In this document: positions 44,602-53,671 of the stretch, piece after piece
Position numbering within the stretch: position 1 is the stretch's first letter
How the letters are laid out: every line of letters starts with the position of its first letter
NCBI RefSeq assembly: GCF_042649125.1
Contig: NZ_JBHRYQ010000001.1
Coordinates: 2,666,001-2,730,000, forward strand
DNA: 64,000 bases
Source: Leadbetterella lacunae
Lineage (GTDB): Bacteria > Bacteroidota > Bacteroidia > Cytophagales > Spirosomataceae
Direction of reading: 5' to 3'
Made by a program: the position numbers and the translations under genes
Notes under the pieces: generated by a model
What the model was told of the DNA's origin: nothing
What the model saw: only the letters and a program-made list of their open reading frames with translations
The model's database searches: none

Positions 44602-47394
44602 ATGAAAAAAACATGTACGCATAGTTTGTACAAAAAAAGCCTAAATCTCATCGCGTTTATGGTGAGTATGATAGCCGCACATGCACAAACGAAAACTATC
44701 AAAATCAAATCGGAGAATTTTACAGAAACCTCCATCTCCAAAATTTTGACGGATGTACAGTGGAAATACGGCTACAAAATAACCGTAGACCCTACACTCA
44801 TTCCCGATAAAAAAATGACGCTTTGGTTAGAGGATATTACCCTACACGAGTTTTTGGACCTAATAATCAGCCAAAATCAGCTACCGTATGTGGTAGTGAT
44901 GGAAAACCCAAATGCCGCAACCGTAAAAATTAGAGAAGCAGCAAAACCAAACCCCGCCGATGTGCCCTCAAACCATAAACCCACTCGCACAAACTTCAGT
45001 ATCTCGGGAGTTTTAAAAGATATGGCTACTGGGGAGTCGCTGCCATTTGCTACAGTGGGTGTAAAAGGTAACATTAAATCCTTCACCCAAACAAACGTAG
45101 ACGGATACTTTACCCTACAAAATGTACCAAACGACACTTTAATTCTAGAAGCAACCTATGTGGGATATTTGGTGAAAAGATTCCGATTAGAGCCAAGCAT
45201 GAACTTCTCCAAACTACTGATAGAAATGCAAGGTGAGTCGCAAAACCTCGACGAGGTAATAATTTCAGCCGAAAAAACAGAAATGGTACAGGCCAATCAG
45301 ATAGTCGGGATGATCAAAATGACACCAAAAAACATTGCCAAACTCCCAAACATAGGCGAAAAAGACCCCTTCAGAGCATTTCAGCTGATGCCAGGCGTAA
45401 GTGCATCTAACGAAAACTCGTCGGGATTGTATGTGAGAGGAGGTACGCCAGACCAAACATTGGTACTGTATGACGGTTTCACAGTTTATAATGTCGACCA
45501 CCTTTTTGGGTTCTTTTCGGCCTTTAACTACAACGCCATCAAAGACATTCAACTTTATAAAGGCGGTTTCGATGCACGCTTTGGCGGCAGAATATCGGCC
45601 GTGGCAGAAATAACCGGAAAAGAAGGAAACACCAAAAAACCAAATGCCGGATTTGACTTAAGCCTACTAAGCACAAACGCCTACTACGAATCACCAATTG
45701 GCAAAAAACTGACGGTTTTGGTAGCAGGCAGACGCTCATACAAAGGCCCGCTTTACACCAAAATATTTGATAAATTTACGTCTCAAGCCGACAATTCAAC
45801 CCAGGCAGCCCAACAACCGCAAGGCGGTGGTGGCCGTTTTGGTGGCAACAACCTCCAAACCACTACCAAAGCCAACTCATACTTTTACGACATAAATACC
45901 AAGCTTACCTACAAGCCTACCAAAAAGGACATTATCTCATGGAGCATATTTAACGGAACAGACAATATGGACAACTCCTCAACTGCTAGTTTCTCAGGTT
46001 TTGGCAGATTCCAAGCTGCGGGCATAGGCCTCGGCACTACCACAAACGACATCAGGCTGTGGGGAAACACGGGTTCAAGCCTCCGCTGGTCACGAAACTG
46101 GGGGAGCAAGTTATACTCAAACACTTTGGTGAGTTTTTCGAACTATTACAGCGAAAGAGACAATTCACAGAAGCAAAGTGTAACCCGTGGCGACTCTACT
46201 TTTACCACCCGAATAGGTCGTTACGAAACCAACGACTTGAAAGATTATTCGTTTAAAACCGACTGGGAATACAAACTAAATGGCAGTAACCAAATAGAGT
46301 TTGGAGGCATGTCGACCTATAACCGAATCAAGTTTAACTACACCCAAAACGACACCACGACGGTACTAAACAGAGACGATAACGGAATCATCAGTTCGGT
46401 TTACGTACAAGACCGATTCAGAAGCCACAACGGAAAACTTGAGCTAATACCGGGCATGAGAGTGAGTAATTTTAGTGTAACCAAAAAGATATATTTCGAG
46501 CCTCGATTTACATTTAATTACTTAATAAACAGAAGATTAAAATTAAAAGGAGCAGCAGGTATTTATAACCAGTTTATCAAACAAATAAACCGAGAAGACA
46601 TCACCCAAGGAAACCGTAACTTCTGGATATTGGCAGATGGCAATAACCTTCCGGTAACAAACTCAAAACACCTTACTTTAGGAGCGGCTTACGAAAAAGC
46701 CAATTATCTGTTTGATGTTGAGTTTTACCAAAAACAAAACACGGGCATAACCGAATACACCCTCCGATTTGTACCTCAGTTTAACACCCCTGGAACTGCC
46801 GGACCGGGTGGCCCTGGCGGAGGCGGAAACCAAGGACTTGCCGTGGCCGAAACGTTTTTTAACGGAACGGAAACCATCAGAGGAATGGATGTTTTGGTAC
46901 AAAAGAAATTTGGAAAATACACAGGTTGGCTGTCCTACACTTTAGCCGAGGCCGTTAGAAACGTAGCCGCTTTTTCTGATAAACCGTATTTCTCAGACCA
47001 AGATGTGAGACACCAGTTTAAAGCTGTGGGTACATATTCCGTGCAGAAATGGGACCTTGCCGCCACATGGATTTACGCTACAGGAAGACCCTACACGAGT
47101 ATCATTGGAACATATAACCTCACCTTGCTAGACGGAACCACCAAGACATTCACCAATCCGTCTGACAAAAACGCAAACCGATTTATACCCTACCACCGCA
47201 TGGACGTATCGGCTACCCGAAACTTTAAATACGGCAGCGTAGGCCTATCGGTATTTAACCTTTATAACCGAACCAATATTTGGTATAAACGATACGAAAT
47301 AGTGCAAGAAAACGGTGTTTCGGCACTGCACACTACCAATGTAACTTATTTGGGCATCACACCTAACATTACGCTAAGCTTAAGATTAAAATGA
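44602..47394 (+). CDS. TonB-dependent receptor with STN-like and carboxypeptidase-regulatory domains
   Basis: 930 residues. Signal peptide (about 1-29), an STN/secretin-like domain (about 30-112, VDPTLIPDKKMTLWLEDITLHEFLDLI), a carboxypeptidase-regulatory-like domain (about 135-215), plug (about 230-345, GEKDPFRAFQLMPGVSASNENSSGLYVRGG) and barrel. Two Gly/Gln/Pro-rich stretches (QQPQGGGGRFGGNN near 412; GTAGPGGPGGGGNQG near 733) probably form surface loops. Translationally coupled to the DUF4249 lipoprotein gene, the usual pairing of this receptor class. Substrate unknown; the STN domain may allow signalling to an anti-sigma factor, but none is nearby. Confidence 0.92.
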   Translation: MKKTCTHSLYKKSLNLIAFMVSMIAAHAQTKTIKIKSENFTETSISKILTDVQWKYGYKITVDPTLIPDKKMTLWLEDITLHEFLDLIISQNQLPYVVVMENPNAATVKIREAAKPNPADVPSNHKPTRTNFSISGVLKDMATGESLPFATVGVKGNIKSFTQTNVDGYFTLQNVPNDTLILEATYVGYLVKRFRLEPSMNFSKLLIEMQGESQNLDEVIISAEKTEMVQANQIVGMIKMTPKNIAKLPNIGEKDPFRAFQLMPGVSASNENSSGLYVRGGTPDQTLVLYDGFTVYNVDHLFGFFSAFNYNAIKDIQLYKGGFDARFGGRISAVAEITGKEGNTKKPNAGFDLSLLSTNAYYESPIGKKLTVLVAGRRSYKGPLYTKIFDKFTSQADNSTQAAQQPQGGGGRFGGNNLQTTTKANSYFYDINTKLTYKPTKKDIISWSIFNGTDNMDNSSTASFSGFGRFQAAGIGLGTTTNDIRLWGNTGSSLRWSRNWGSKLYSNTLVSFSNYYSERDNSQKQSVTRGDSTFTTRIGRYETNDLKDYSFKTDWEYKLNGSNQIEFGGMSTYNRIKFNYTQNDTTTVLNRDDNGIISSVYVQDRFRSHNGKLELIPGMRVSNFSVTKKIYFEPRFTFNYLINRRLKLKGAAGIYNQFIKQINREDITQGNRNFWILADGNNLPVTNSKHLTLGAAYEKANYLFDVEFYQKQNTGITEYTLRFVPQFNTPGTAGPGGPGGGGNQGLAVAETFFNGTETIRGMDVLVQKKFGKYTGWLSYTLAEAVRNVAAFSDKPYFSDQDVRHQFKAVGTYSVQKWDLAATWIYATGRPYTSIIGTYNLTLLDGTTKTFTNPSDKNANRFIPYHRMDVSATRNFKYGSVGLSVFNLYNRTNIWYKRYEIVQENGVSALHTTNVTYLGITPNITLSLRLK

Positions 47395-48260
47395 AAAATA
47401 TATTAATAATACTCTCCTTCGTATTAAGTTTTACGTCTTGCATAGATGTAAACAACGTAATAAACCCAGGCGATAAACCGATCGTAGAAGCATACTTGGC
47501 ACCAAACCATACCGTCAGTATGAAAGTTTTTACCGAAATTCCATATTCCGAAACGGACTCTACGTTTTCAGTGCCTATTTCTGGTTTAAGTATCACCATC
47601 AAAAACCTTTCGGGTGCGAGTTTTACATTAACCGAATCAGAAACAAAAGGCACTTATGTCTCCACCGCCAAACTTGGTGCTGCAGGCCAAACCTATAGCA
47701 TGAGTTTTGTTCACAACGGCCGAACAGTTTCAGCAACAACCATTTTGCCAGTTAAGCCAGTAGGTTTTAAAATGAGCGTATCCGAAATAGAGCGAATCTA
47801 CAGAGATCTCAGCTCGGGTTTCCAAAGCGGCGGCGGCCCAGGTGGCCCTCCACAGGGTGGTGGATTTCAGCAGGAAGCCCGAGTTAATATTGATCTTTCG
47901 TGGACCAACCCCGACGAGATTTACCACTTTGTGGCAGCCCAATATTTAGAAACCACCTTGTCGCCTATTGTGCAGTTTCCGACCAACGAAACAGGCTTCA
48001 CAAGACCAGCAAGGAGGTTTACAAACCGCCCAATCAAAACGAGTACATCGAATTTACAATCGCAGCAGTTTGAGTACTTTGGGCGTTATGCCATCATCTT
48101 GTATCGCTTAAACCCTGACTATGCAGCTCTTTACGAAAACGACAATACCAGTTCACAAAACTTGGTAACGCCAGTGAGTACCATCGAAAACGGATTAGGG
48201 ATTTTCACTGGAGTAAATGCCGATACTTTGATATTAAATGTAAAAAAACAAGTACTATAA
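47391..48260 (+). CDS. DUF4249 surface lipoprotein, receptor partner
   Basis: 289 residues. Lipoprotein signal peptide (MKNILIILSFVLSFTSC, Cys at about 17), then beta-rich DUF4249 (KPIVEAYLAPNHTVSMKVFTEIPYSE... LSGLSITIKN-type opening). Contains the Gly/Pro/Gln-rich insert GGGPGGPPQGGGFQQ (about 144-158), strikingly like the loops in its receptor. Start overlaps the receptor stop by 4 bases. Probably a surface lid or ligand-binding partner of the receptor. Confidence 0.88.
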   Translation: MKNILIILSFVLSFTSCIDVNNVINPGDKPIVEAYLAPNHTVSMKVFTEIPYSETDSTFSVPISGLSITIKNLSGASFTLTESETKGTYVSTAKLGAAGQTYSMSFVHNGRTVSATTILPVKPVGFKMSVSEIERIYRDLSSGFQSGGGPGGPPQGGGFQQEARVNIDLSWTNPDEIYHFVAAQYLETTLSPIVQFPTNETGFTRPARRFTNRPIKTSTSNLQSQQFEYFGRYAIILYRLNPDYAALYENDNTSSQNLVTPVSTIENGLGIFTGVNADTLILNVKKQVL

Positions 48261-48300
48261 AAACAGAATTTTCGTTTTAAAGCACATAGATTAGTTATTA

Positions 48301-48349
48301 AAAAAGCCAAGCCAACCGCTTAATTGAGGTTTGAGTTTGGCTTTTTTTT
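48301..48349 (+). terminator. Terminator of the receptor/DUF4249 operon
   Basis: AAAAAGCCAA (48301-48310) pairs with TTGGCTTTTT (48337-48346), with an inner AACC/GGTT pairing, followed by more T. Confidence 0.8.
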
Positions 48350-48438
48350 GTTTGATTTTATTCTACTGCCAAACGGTTAATTTTTATTTTTAAATAAAAC
48401 ATGGCTTAAGCCTACCATTGAAGCCATTTTTTTAACCA

Positions 48439-48680
48439 TTTTGCCCCCCCTTTCATTTACTGGGTCGCCTGCCAGCGGGGCCTCCATTTTTCCGGTAGGC
48501 CGGACCCTTCAAAAAAAAACAGAGCAAAAAAAACAGCACGGCAGCGGCCGACCGTCCTGCAATCTCGCACAATTAAAATTCTTATTGTTAATGTTCTAAC
48601 AAAAATAAACTTCCTAAAAGAATTTTAACAGTGCTCAAACAGTGCAGGGCGATGTAAAGATTTATTTTCTATTTTTCTTA
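48439..48680. repeat. Dispersed intergenic repeat, copy B (in the 48350-48931 gene-free stretch)
   Basis: G+C-rich head (GCCTGCCAGCGGGGCCTCC), a possible hairpin with CCGGTAGGCCGG, then GCAAAAAAAACAGCAC, CTGCAATCTCGCAC, AAAATTCTTA and TCAAACAGTGC. These blocks follow the same order as copy A at 5348-5575. The remainder of the stretch to the arginase-family gene is AT-rich with no gene. Confidence 0.6.
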
Positions 48681-48931
48681 CCCGTTTAACAGTAATTTTA
48701 TTCTAAGAACAACACTTAGTTTTACGAAAACCACATGCTTATTTCTTTGAAACAAACACTCTTCACCTTTATACAAAAACCAAATAGACGAAAATCCAAA
48801 AATTCATATTTAACTTTTAAACCCAAATTTTATTCAAAACTCCAGCATTTTGATTAAAAAAGAAATATATGACTCTTTGGTATTAAATTTAAGTAAAACT
48901 TGACTATTTGCGAAAATCAACAAAACCAGAT

Positions 48932-49885
48932 ATGAATATAAAAATCCTTAAAAATAGATCAGATATTGGAGCCGGCACAAGAGGTTCAGACTTAGGCATA
49001 GATGCCATGGAAATAGCCGCCATAGTAAAAGGAAACCACTATTTTAACGAGTTCCCATCAGAAGACATTTCGACGCACAACGAGTCCATATATGACAAAG
49101 ACCACAATTCGTTTGCGAAACGAATCGGGCATGTGGCAGAGCAGTGCATGCGAGTGTCAAACGCAATAGCCAAAAACTTAAAAGCAGACTACTTCCCAAT
49201 CTTACTTTCGGGCGACCACTCATCTGCCTTGGGTACTATCAGCGGCATCAAAAATGCTTTTCAGGACAAAACCCTTGGTGTTTTTTGGATAGATGCTCAT
49301 GCCGATATTCACACGCCATTTACCTCGCCTTCGGGCAATATCCACGGAATGCCTTTGGCGGCAGCACTGGGATTAGACAACACGCACTTACAAGTAAATG
49401 AGCCCATAGCAGAAACCAAAGACTATTGGGAAAACATGAAAAACATCGGCATAAATGGCCCAAAACTTCGACCGGAGCATTTGCTATATTTTGGAGTGAG
49501 AGATACCGAAGAGGCTGAAAATAAAACGATTGAGAAATTAGCTATAAAAAACTACAAAGTAGAAGAGGTTCGATTTAGAGGTCTAAAAAACTGTGTTGCA
49601 GAAGCCTTAGAAAAACTCAGCGATTGCGACATTATTTACATCTCTTTTGACGTAGACTCCATGGATAAAGACTTGGTTTCGGATGGCACCGGCACACCGG
49701 TTTCCAAGGGATTTGACCAAGACGAAATCAACCAAATATTAGAACAAATAGTAGCCTCCAAAAAAGTGGTGTGTCTCGAAGTAGTAGAAGTAAACCCGCT
49801 GCTAGACACAGGAGGCAACAAAATGGCCGAAGTAGCGTTTGAGATTTTAAACAAAGTAACCGAAAAGATAAAGCGTAATTTATAA
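48932..49885 (+). CDS. Arginase/agmatinase-family hydrolase (probably arginase)
   Basis: About 317 residues from ATG 48932 (the frame opens 24 bases earlier). The dinuclear manganese ligands are visible: GDHSS (His), DAHADIHT (Asp, His, Asp) and SFDVDSMD (Asp, Asp). The substrate-loop pattern SGNIHGMPLA and the ending EVVEVNPLLDTGGNKMAEVAFE are arginase-like. Likely hydrolyses arginine to ornithine and urea; agmatinase or formiminoglutamase is less likely. A terminator follows. Confidence 0.9.
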   Translation: MNIKILKNRSDIGAGTRGSDLGIDAMEIAAIVKGNHYFNEFPSEDISTHNESIYDKDHNSFAKRIGHVAEQCMRVSNAIAKNLKADYFPILLSGDHSSALGTISGIKNAFQDKTLGVFWIDAHADIHTPFTSPSGNIHGMPLAAALGLDNTHLQVNEPIAETKDYWENMKNIGINGPKLRPEHLLYFGVRDTEEAENKTIEKLAIKNYKVEEVRFRGLKNCVAEALEKLSDCDIIYISFDVDSMDKDLVSDGTGTPVSKGFDQDEINQILEQIVASKKVVCLEVVEVNPLLDTGGNKMAEVAFEILNKVTEKIKRNL

Positions 49886-49915
49886 GTCATAAAACCTCAT
49901 TTCAACAATATAGAT

Positions 49916-49951
49916 TAGCCCCAAGACGTATACGTTTTGAGGCTATTTTTT
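49916..49951 (+). terminator. Terminator of the arginase-family gene
   Basis: TAGCCCCAAGACG (49916-49928) pairs with CGTTTTGAGGCTA (49933-49945) with G-U pairs, loop TATA, then TTTTTT. Confidence 0.8.
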
Positions 49952-50028
49952 TAGAATAATTATTTAGTAAAAAGCAGAACTTACCAAACAATACACCAAT
50001 CTTTGCGGAGAAATTTAAACAGACATAA

Positions 50029-50952
50029 ATGAAACAGGTCTTAATATACATTTTATTCACTTTTTTGACACTTTCGGTACAGGCACAGGCCGTAAAAAAA
50101 GAGAGAAGGGCCGTGCAGGTAGTACCGCAACAAACGTTTTTTATAAATGGCGGAGCCAGGGCCACTTTCGATGGAAAGTCACGGGCCTTGTTTAATTTTA
50201 CACTGCCCCCAAACACCGTGGAGTGGTACTATTCATTCTCAACCACAAAAGAAGAAGGCTCTAACGCCGCCATTGGTTTATTGTCGCAGATGACCAAACT
50301 ATATGACCCCACCGGCATAACGGCCTTTGCCACCAACTCTATATTAACCCCCTCGGGATCAGGCGTGTGCGACATCTATTTGATGGACAAAAAAAACGCA
50401 GACATATTTAATGATAAAGTAGAAAACTGGCGTACCCAGTACTTTTATAAAGGAAGCGGCTCGAGAGAAAACTTCAAAAACGGAACCGTTCAGGTCAAAG
50501 ATATTCTATCAGGAAACTGGTATTTGGGATTTAAAAATCCGAGTGCCACAGAAGGTTTTGCGGTGACTTTTGAGATAGTGGCCATAGTAGAAGAAACTAA
50601 AACGGTTGAAAAAACCGTGAACGAGTCAAAAGCCGAAATGTTTGGCAACTTAGGCAGAAAAGCGTACGAAAAAGGCGAGTACGATAAATGCATAGAACTA
50701 AACAAAAAGGCCATAGAATTAAACCCAAACATAAGCGAAACCCACAACACATTGGGCCTCGCCTACTTGGTAAAAGGCGACTACATATCCGCGATAGATA
50801 GCTATTCCACGAGTATTGCCCTTTTTAAGAAATCAGACAATGCGAAAAAAATGTTTGCCGACGCCATAAAAGACCTAAACGCTCTAATAAACAAACACGG
50901 CCAACTAGACGGAGCCAGCGATATTTTGGAGATGCTAAAAACAAATAAATAA
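50029..50952 (+). CDS. Exported TPR-repeat protein
   Basis: 307 residues with signal peptide (MKQVLIYILFTFLTLSVQAQA). The middle (about 35-190) is a beta-rich domain (NTVEWYYSFSTTKEEGSN, GNWYLGFKNPSATEGFAVTFEIVAIV). Residues about 203-275 are two TPR units (LGRKAYEKGEYDKCIELNKKAIELNPNISETHNTLGLAYLVKGDYISAIDSYSTSI). Function unknown. Just upstream of the restriction-like operon but of ordinary base composition. Confidence 0.75.
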   Translation: MKQVLIYILFTFLTLSVQAQAVKKERRAVQVVPQQTFFINGGARATFDGKSRALFNFTLPPNTVEWYYSFSTTKEEGSNAAIGLLSQMTKLYDPTGITAFATNSILTPSGSGVCDIYLMDKKNADIFNDKVENWRTQYFYKGSGSRENFKNGTVQVKDILSGNWYLGFKNPSATEGFAVTFEIVAIVEETKTVEKTVNESKAEMFGNLGRKAYEKGEYDKCIELNKKAIELNPNISETHNTLGLAYLVKGDYISAIDSYSTSIALFKKSDNAKKMFADAIKDLNALINKHGQLDGASDILEMLKTNK

Positions 50953-51081
50953 AAGAAAACAGGGGAAAAACCACCCCAAAATTGCCACTCAAAACACATG
51001 AAATCCTCCAACTAGGAAATCCTAAGGAATACCGACATCTTATAAAACATCCCGAAAATCTAAATATTCATCCCAATATTA

Positions 51082-51089
51082 TATATTTG
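51082..51089 (+). promoter_or_regulatory. -7 element of the five-gene restriction-like operon
   Basis: TATATTTG, an exact TAnnTTTG match, 20 bases before the first ATG of the operon at 51110. No clear -33 TTG, so expression may need an activator or be weak. Confidence 0.5.
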
Positions 51090-51109
51090 TATCAAAGAAT
51101 TCTAAACAA

Positions 51110-51328
51110 ATGACTGAAATAGGTAAATTTTTAGATAAAAAGTCAGTTAACAAAGCTGAAATTTCTAGACGAACAGGAATAAGTACTTCTCGACTTAGCG
51201 AATTAAGCTTGAAAGAATCAACTAGACTGACGGCTGAAGAATTATATCTAATTGCGTTAGCAATTGACACAAACCCATCTTTGGTTTTAGAAGAAGTATG
51301 CAAGAATTTAAAACTAGAGAGTCAATAA
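51110..51328 (+). CDS. Small XRE-type HTH regulator of the operon
   Basis: 72 residues, one Cro/CI-like helix-turn-helix (NKAEISRRTGISTSRLSELSLKESTRLTAEELYLIALAIDTN). It resembles the controller proteins that time expression in restriction-modification systems. First gene of the operon; the GHKL-kinase gene starts 2 bases after its stop. AT-rich like the rest of the operon. Confidence 0.8.
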   Translation: MTEIGKFLDKKSVNKAEISRRTGISTSRLSELSLKESTRLTAEELYLIALAIDTNPSLVLEEVCKNLKLESQ

Positions 51329-51330
51329 AA

Positions 51331-53670
51331 ATGGCAAATATACCTTTTACAGTTTCGGCAAGAACAGCAAGATTAATTGGACGTGAAAATGTCGCCAATG
51401 CTGAAGGAGCATTGATTGAACTTGTAAAAAACTGCTATGATGCAGACTCAGAAAATTCTATTATCCTTCTTGATAAAACTAATAGTTCTATCCTAATAAT
51501 TGATACTGGTGATGGAATGGATGATAAAATCATTACGGAACAATGGATGACTATTGGCACTGATGATAAACTATATAATGCTATTACCAAATCAGGGCGA
51601 ATAAAATCTGGAGCAAAAGGAATTGGTCGATTTGCATTAGATCGTCTCGGTGAAACTTGTTCAATGATAACTTTCCCAAAAAAGGAAACAGGTAAAGGAT
51701 TTAAATGGGAGGTAGATTGGAATAAATTTGAAAAAAAAGATAAAGAAGGCAGAAATGTTAAAATCAATGAAGTATTTGCAGAAATAAATGATATTGAAAA
51801 TTCTAATTATTTTAATCAGTTAAAAGGAAACATTACTAATAAAAAAGTAATTTCAATACTTGATGAAATCAATAGTAAAAAACCAATTATTAATGGAACC
51901 GCACTTTTTATAAATAACTTAAGGGATGATTGGACTGATTCAAATATTTCAAAAGTTTTTCAAACCTTAGAATTATTAAACCCGCCAGAAGGCCTTAGTA
52001 AAATAAAAATATGGTTATTAAGCAATGAAGAACCTGAAAAATACGGTTTAGTTGAAAATGAAGATTTTAAAGATTATGATTATAAATTAGTTGCAAAATA
52101 CACCAAAAATGAAAATTTCAATATTAAAATTAAAATTCATAGAAATGAATTTGATTACAACATGATTCCTAAGGCACTGTTCAGTTATGAGGATATGACT
52201 GAATTTCCTTTTGATAATAAGACTTTTAAGGAAGAAAAGTTTGAAATTAATAGAACATTTAATGAAATAATAAAAGGTGTGACGAATGAAAATGGAATTT
52301 TTCAAAATATCGGAGATTTCGAGTTTACTTTTTATTTCTTAAAAAACACTTTATCAACAAATGACAGAGAAAAATATTATCAGAAAGAATTTTTAGGTAA
52401 TAGAGGTCAATGGATAGAAAAATTTGGTGGTATAAAATTATATAGAGATGATTTTAGAATCAGACCATATGGTGAAGTAAATACACATTCTTATGATTGG
52501 CTAATGTTGGGAGAACGTTTTGGTCAAAACCCTGCAGCTTTTTCAAGAAAAGGAAGTAGAGTTAGACCAAATCAAGTTGCTGGAGTTGTAAAATTCTCTC
52601 GAATCGACAATCATCATTTAGAAGATAAATCTAACAGAGAAGGCATTAGAGAGAGTGAAACATTTGAATTTTTCAAGAATCTTCTGAAAGGTTTAATAAA
52701 AGTACAAGAAGACGATAGAAGCACTGTCGCTTTTAATCTTAATGAACTATATTCAGATTTAAACAAAGAAGAAGAAGCTATTAAAGAGAGCGGAAGTATA
52801 GCTGATGAAGAAAATGACGAAAACGAAACTCAAGAGGACACTAAATCTAAAAATAAAAAACTTAAAAAAGGTGTAAAAGCAAGAGACAAGAAACTCTCAG
52901 AAAAAGAAGATGAATTAGCTACTTCTAGAGCAATGGCTTCAGCAGGTATTATGATTGCTAGTTTTTCACACGAATTTCACGGAATAAAAAACAACTTAAC
53001 TTCAAGGATATTTCTTCTTAAAAGAAAATTACATAAAGTAATTAATGAAGAAAACTTAAATAGTATAGAAGATGGAATCAATCTAAATAATGAAATTGAT
53101 AAATTATACAGACAAGACCAAAAACTAAAACAATGGATTGATTTTGCTATTGGGTTGACAAAAAAAGACAGAAGAAAAAATAAGAAAATAAATTTAGTAG
53201 ATTATTTCACAAGTTTTAATCAAGATTGGGATAGTAATCTATTCAAAGAAAGAGATATTGATTTTTCATATGAGTATGAAGAAGAATCAAAAAATTTATT
53301 TACAACGAATATATCTGAGTTAGACTTAGACACAGTTTTCGACAATTTAATAACAAACTCAATCGAAGCGTTTCAAAGAAATGGAGTTAAAGGAGATAGA
53401 AAAATCACAGTGCAATTAACCCTAGAAGATAAATTTATAAAAATAAAATATTGTGATAATGGTCCTGGAATTGTAAAAGACTATACTAAAATAAATGATA
53501 TTTTCAAGCCATTTGAAACTTCTAAAACTGATGATTTAGGAAATCAGATAGGAACTGGACTTGGAATGTGGCTTGTAAAATCTGCAATAGATAGTAATAA
53601 AGGAAAAGTGTTATTATCAAAACCTAAAACCGGATTTGAAATTAACTTTTGGTTTAAAAAAATAAATTAA
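51331..53670 (+). CDS. Soluble GHKL-ATPase (MORC/MutL-like) fused to a histidine kinase
   Basis: About 779 residues from ATG 51331 (the frame opens 33 bases earlier inside the HTH gene). N-terminal GHKL ATPase: N box LIELVKNCYDAD (E30, N34, D37), G1 DTGDGMD (58-64), glycine lid SGAKGIGRFALDRLG (93-107), the Hsp90/MutL/MORC pattern. After a middle region and an acidic/lysine-rich coiled coil (about 470-535), a second catalytic unit: H box ASFSHEFHGIKNNL (H547), N box FDNLITNSIEAF (N672, N676), G1 CDNGPGI, G2 GTGLGMW (741-747). No signal peptide or membrane helix, so it is cytoplasmic. MORC-like ATPases fused to kinases are known from comparative work on restriction-type operons; the signal here is unknown. 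Confidence 0.88.
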   Translation: MANIPFTVSARTARLIGRENVANAEGALIELVKNCYDADSENSIILLDKTNSSILIIDTGDGMDDKIITEQWMTIGTDDKLYNAITKSGRIKSGAKGIGRFALDRLGETCSMITFPKKETGKGFKWEVDWNKFEKKDKEGRNVKINEVFAEINDIENSNYFNQLKGNITNKKVISILDEINSKKPIINGTALFINNLRDDWTDSNISKVFQTLELLNPPEGLSKIKIWLLSNEEPEKYGLVENEDFKDYDYKLVAKYTKNENFNIKIKIHRNEFDYNMIPKALFSYEDMTEFPFDNKTFKEEKFEINRTFNEIIKGVTNENGIFQNIGDFEFTFYFLKNTLSTNDREKYYQKEFLGNRGQWIEKFGGIKLYRDDFRIRPYGEVNTHSYDWLMLGERFGQNPAAFSRKGSRVRPNQVAGVVKFSRIDNHHLEDKSNREGIRESETFEFFKNLLKGLIKVQEDDRSTVAFNLNELYSDLNKEEEAIKESGSIADEENDENETQEDTKSKNKKLKKGVKARDKKLSEKEDELATSRAMASAGIMIASFSHEFHGIKNNLTSRIFLLKRKLHKVINEENLNSIEDGINLNNEIDKLYRQDQKLKQWIDFAIGLTKKDRRKNKKINLVDYFTSFNQDWDSNLFKERDIDFSYEYEEESKNLFTTNISELDLDTVFDNLITNSIEAFQRNGVKGDRKITVQLTLEDKFIKIKYCDNGPGIVKDYTKINDIFKPFETSKTDDLGNQIGTGLGMWLVKSAIDSNKGKVLLSKPKTGFEINFWFKKIN

Positions 53671-53671
53671 A

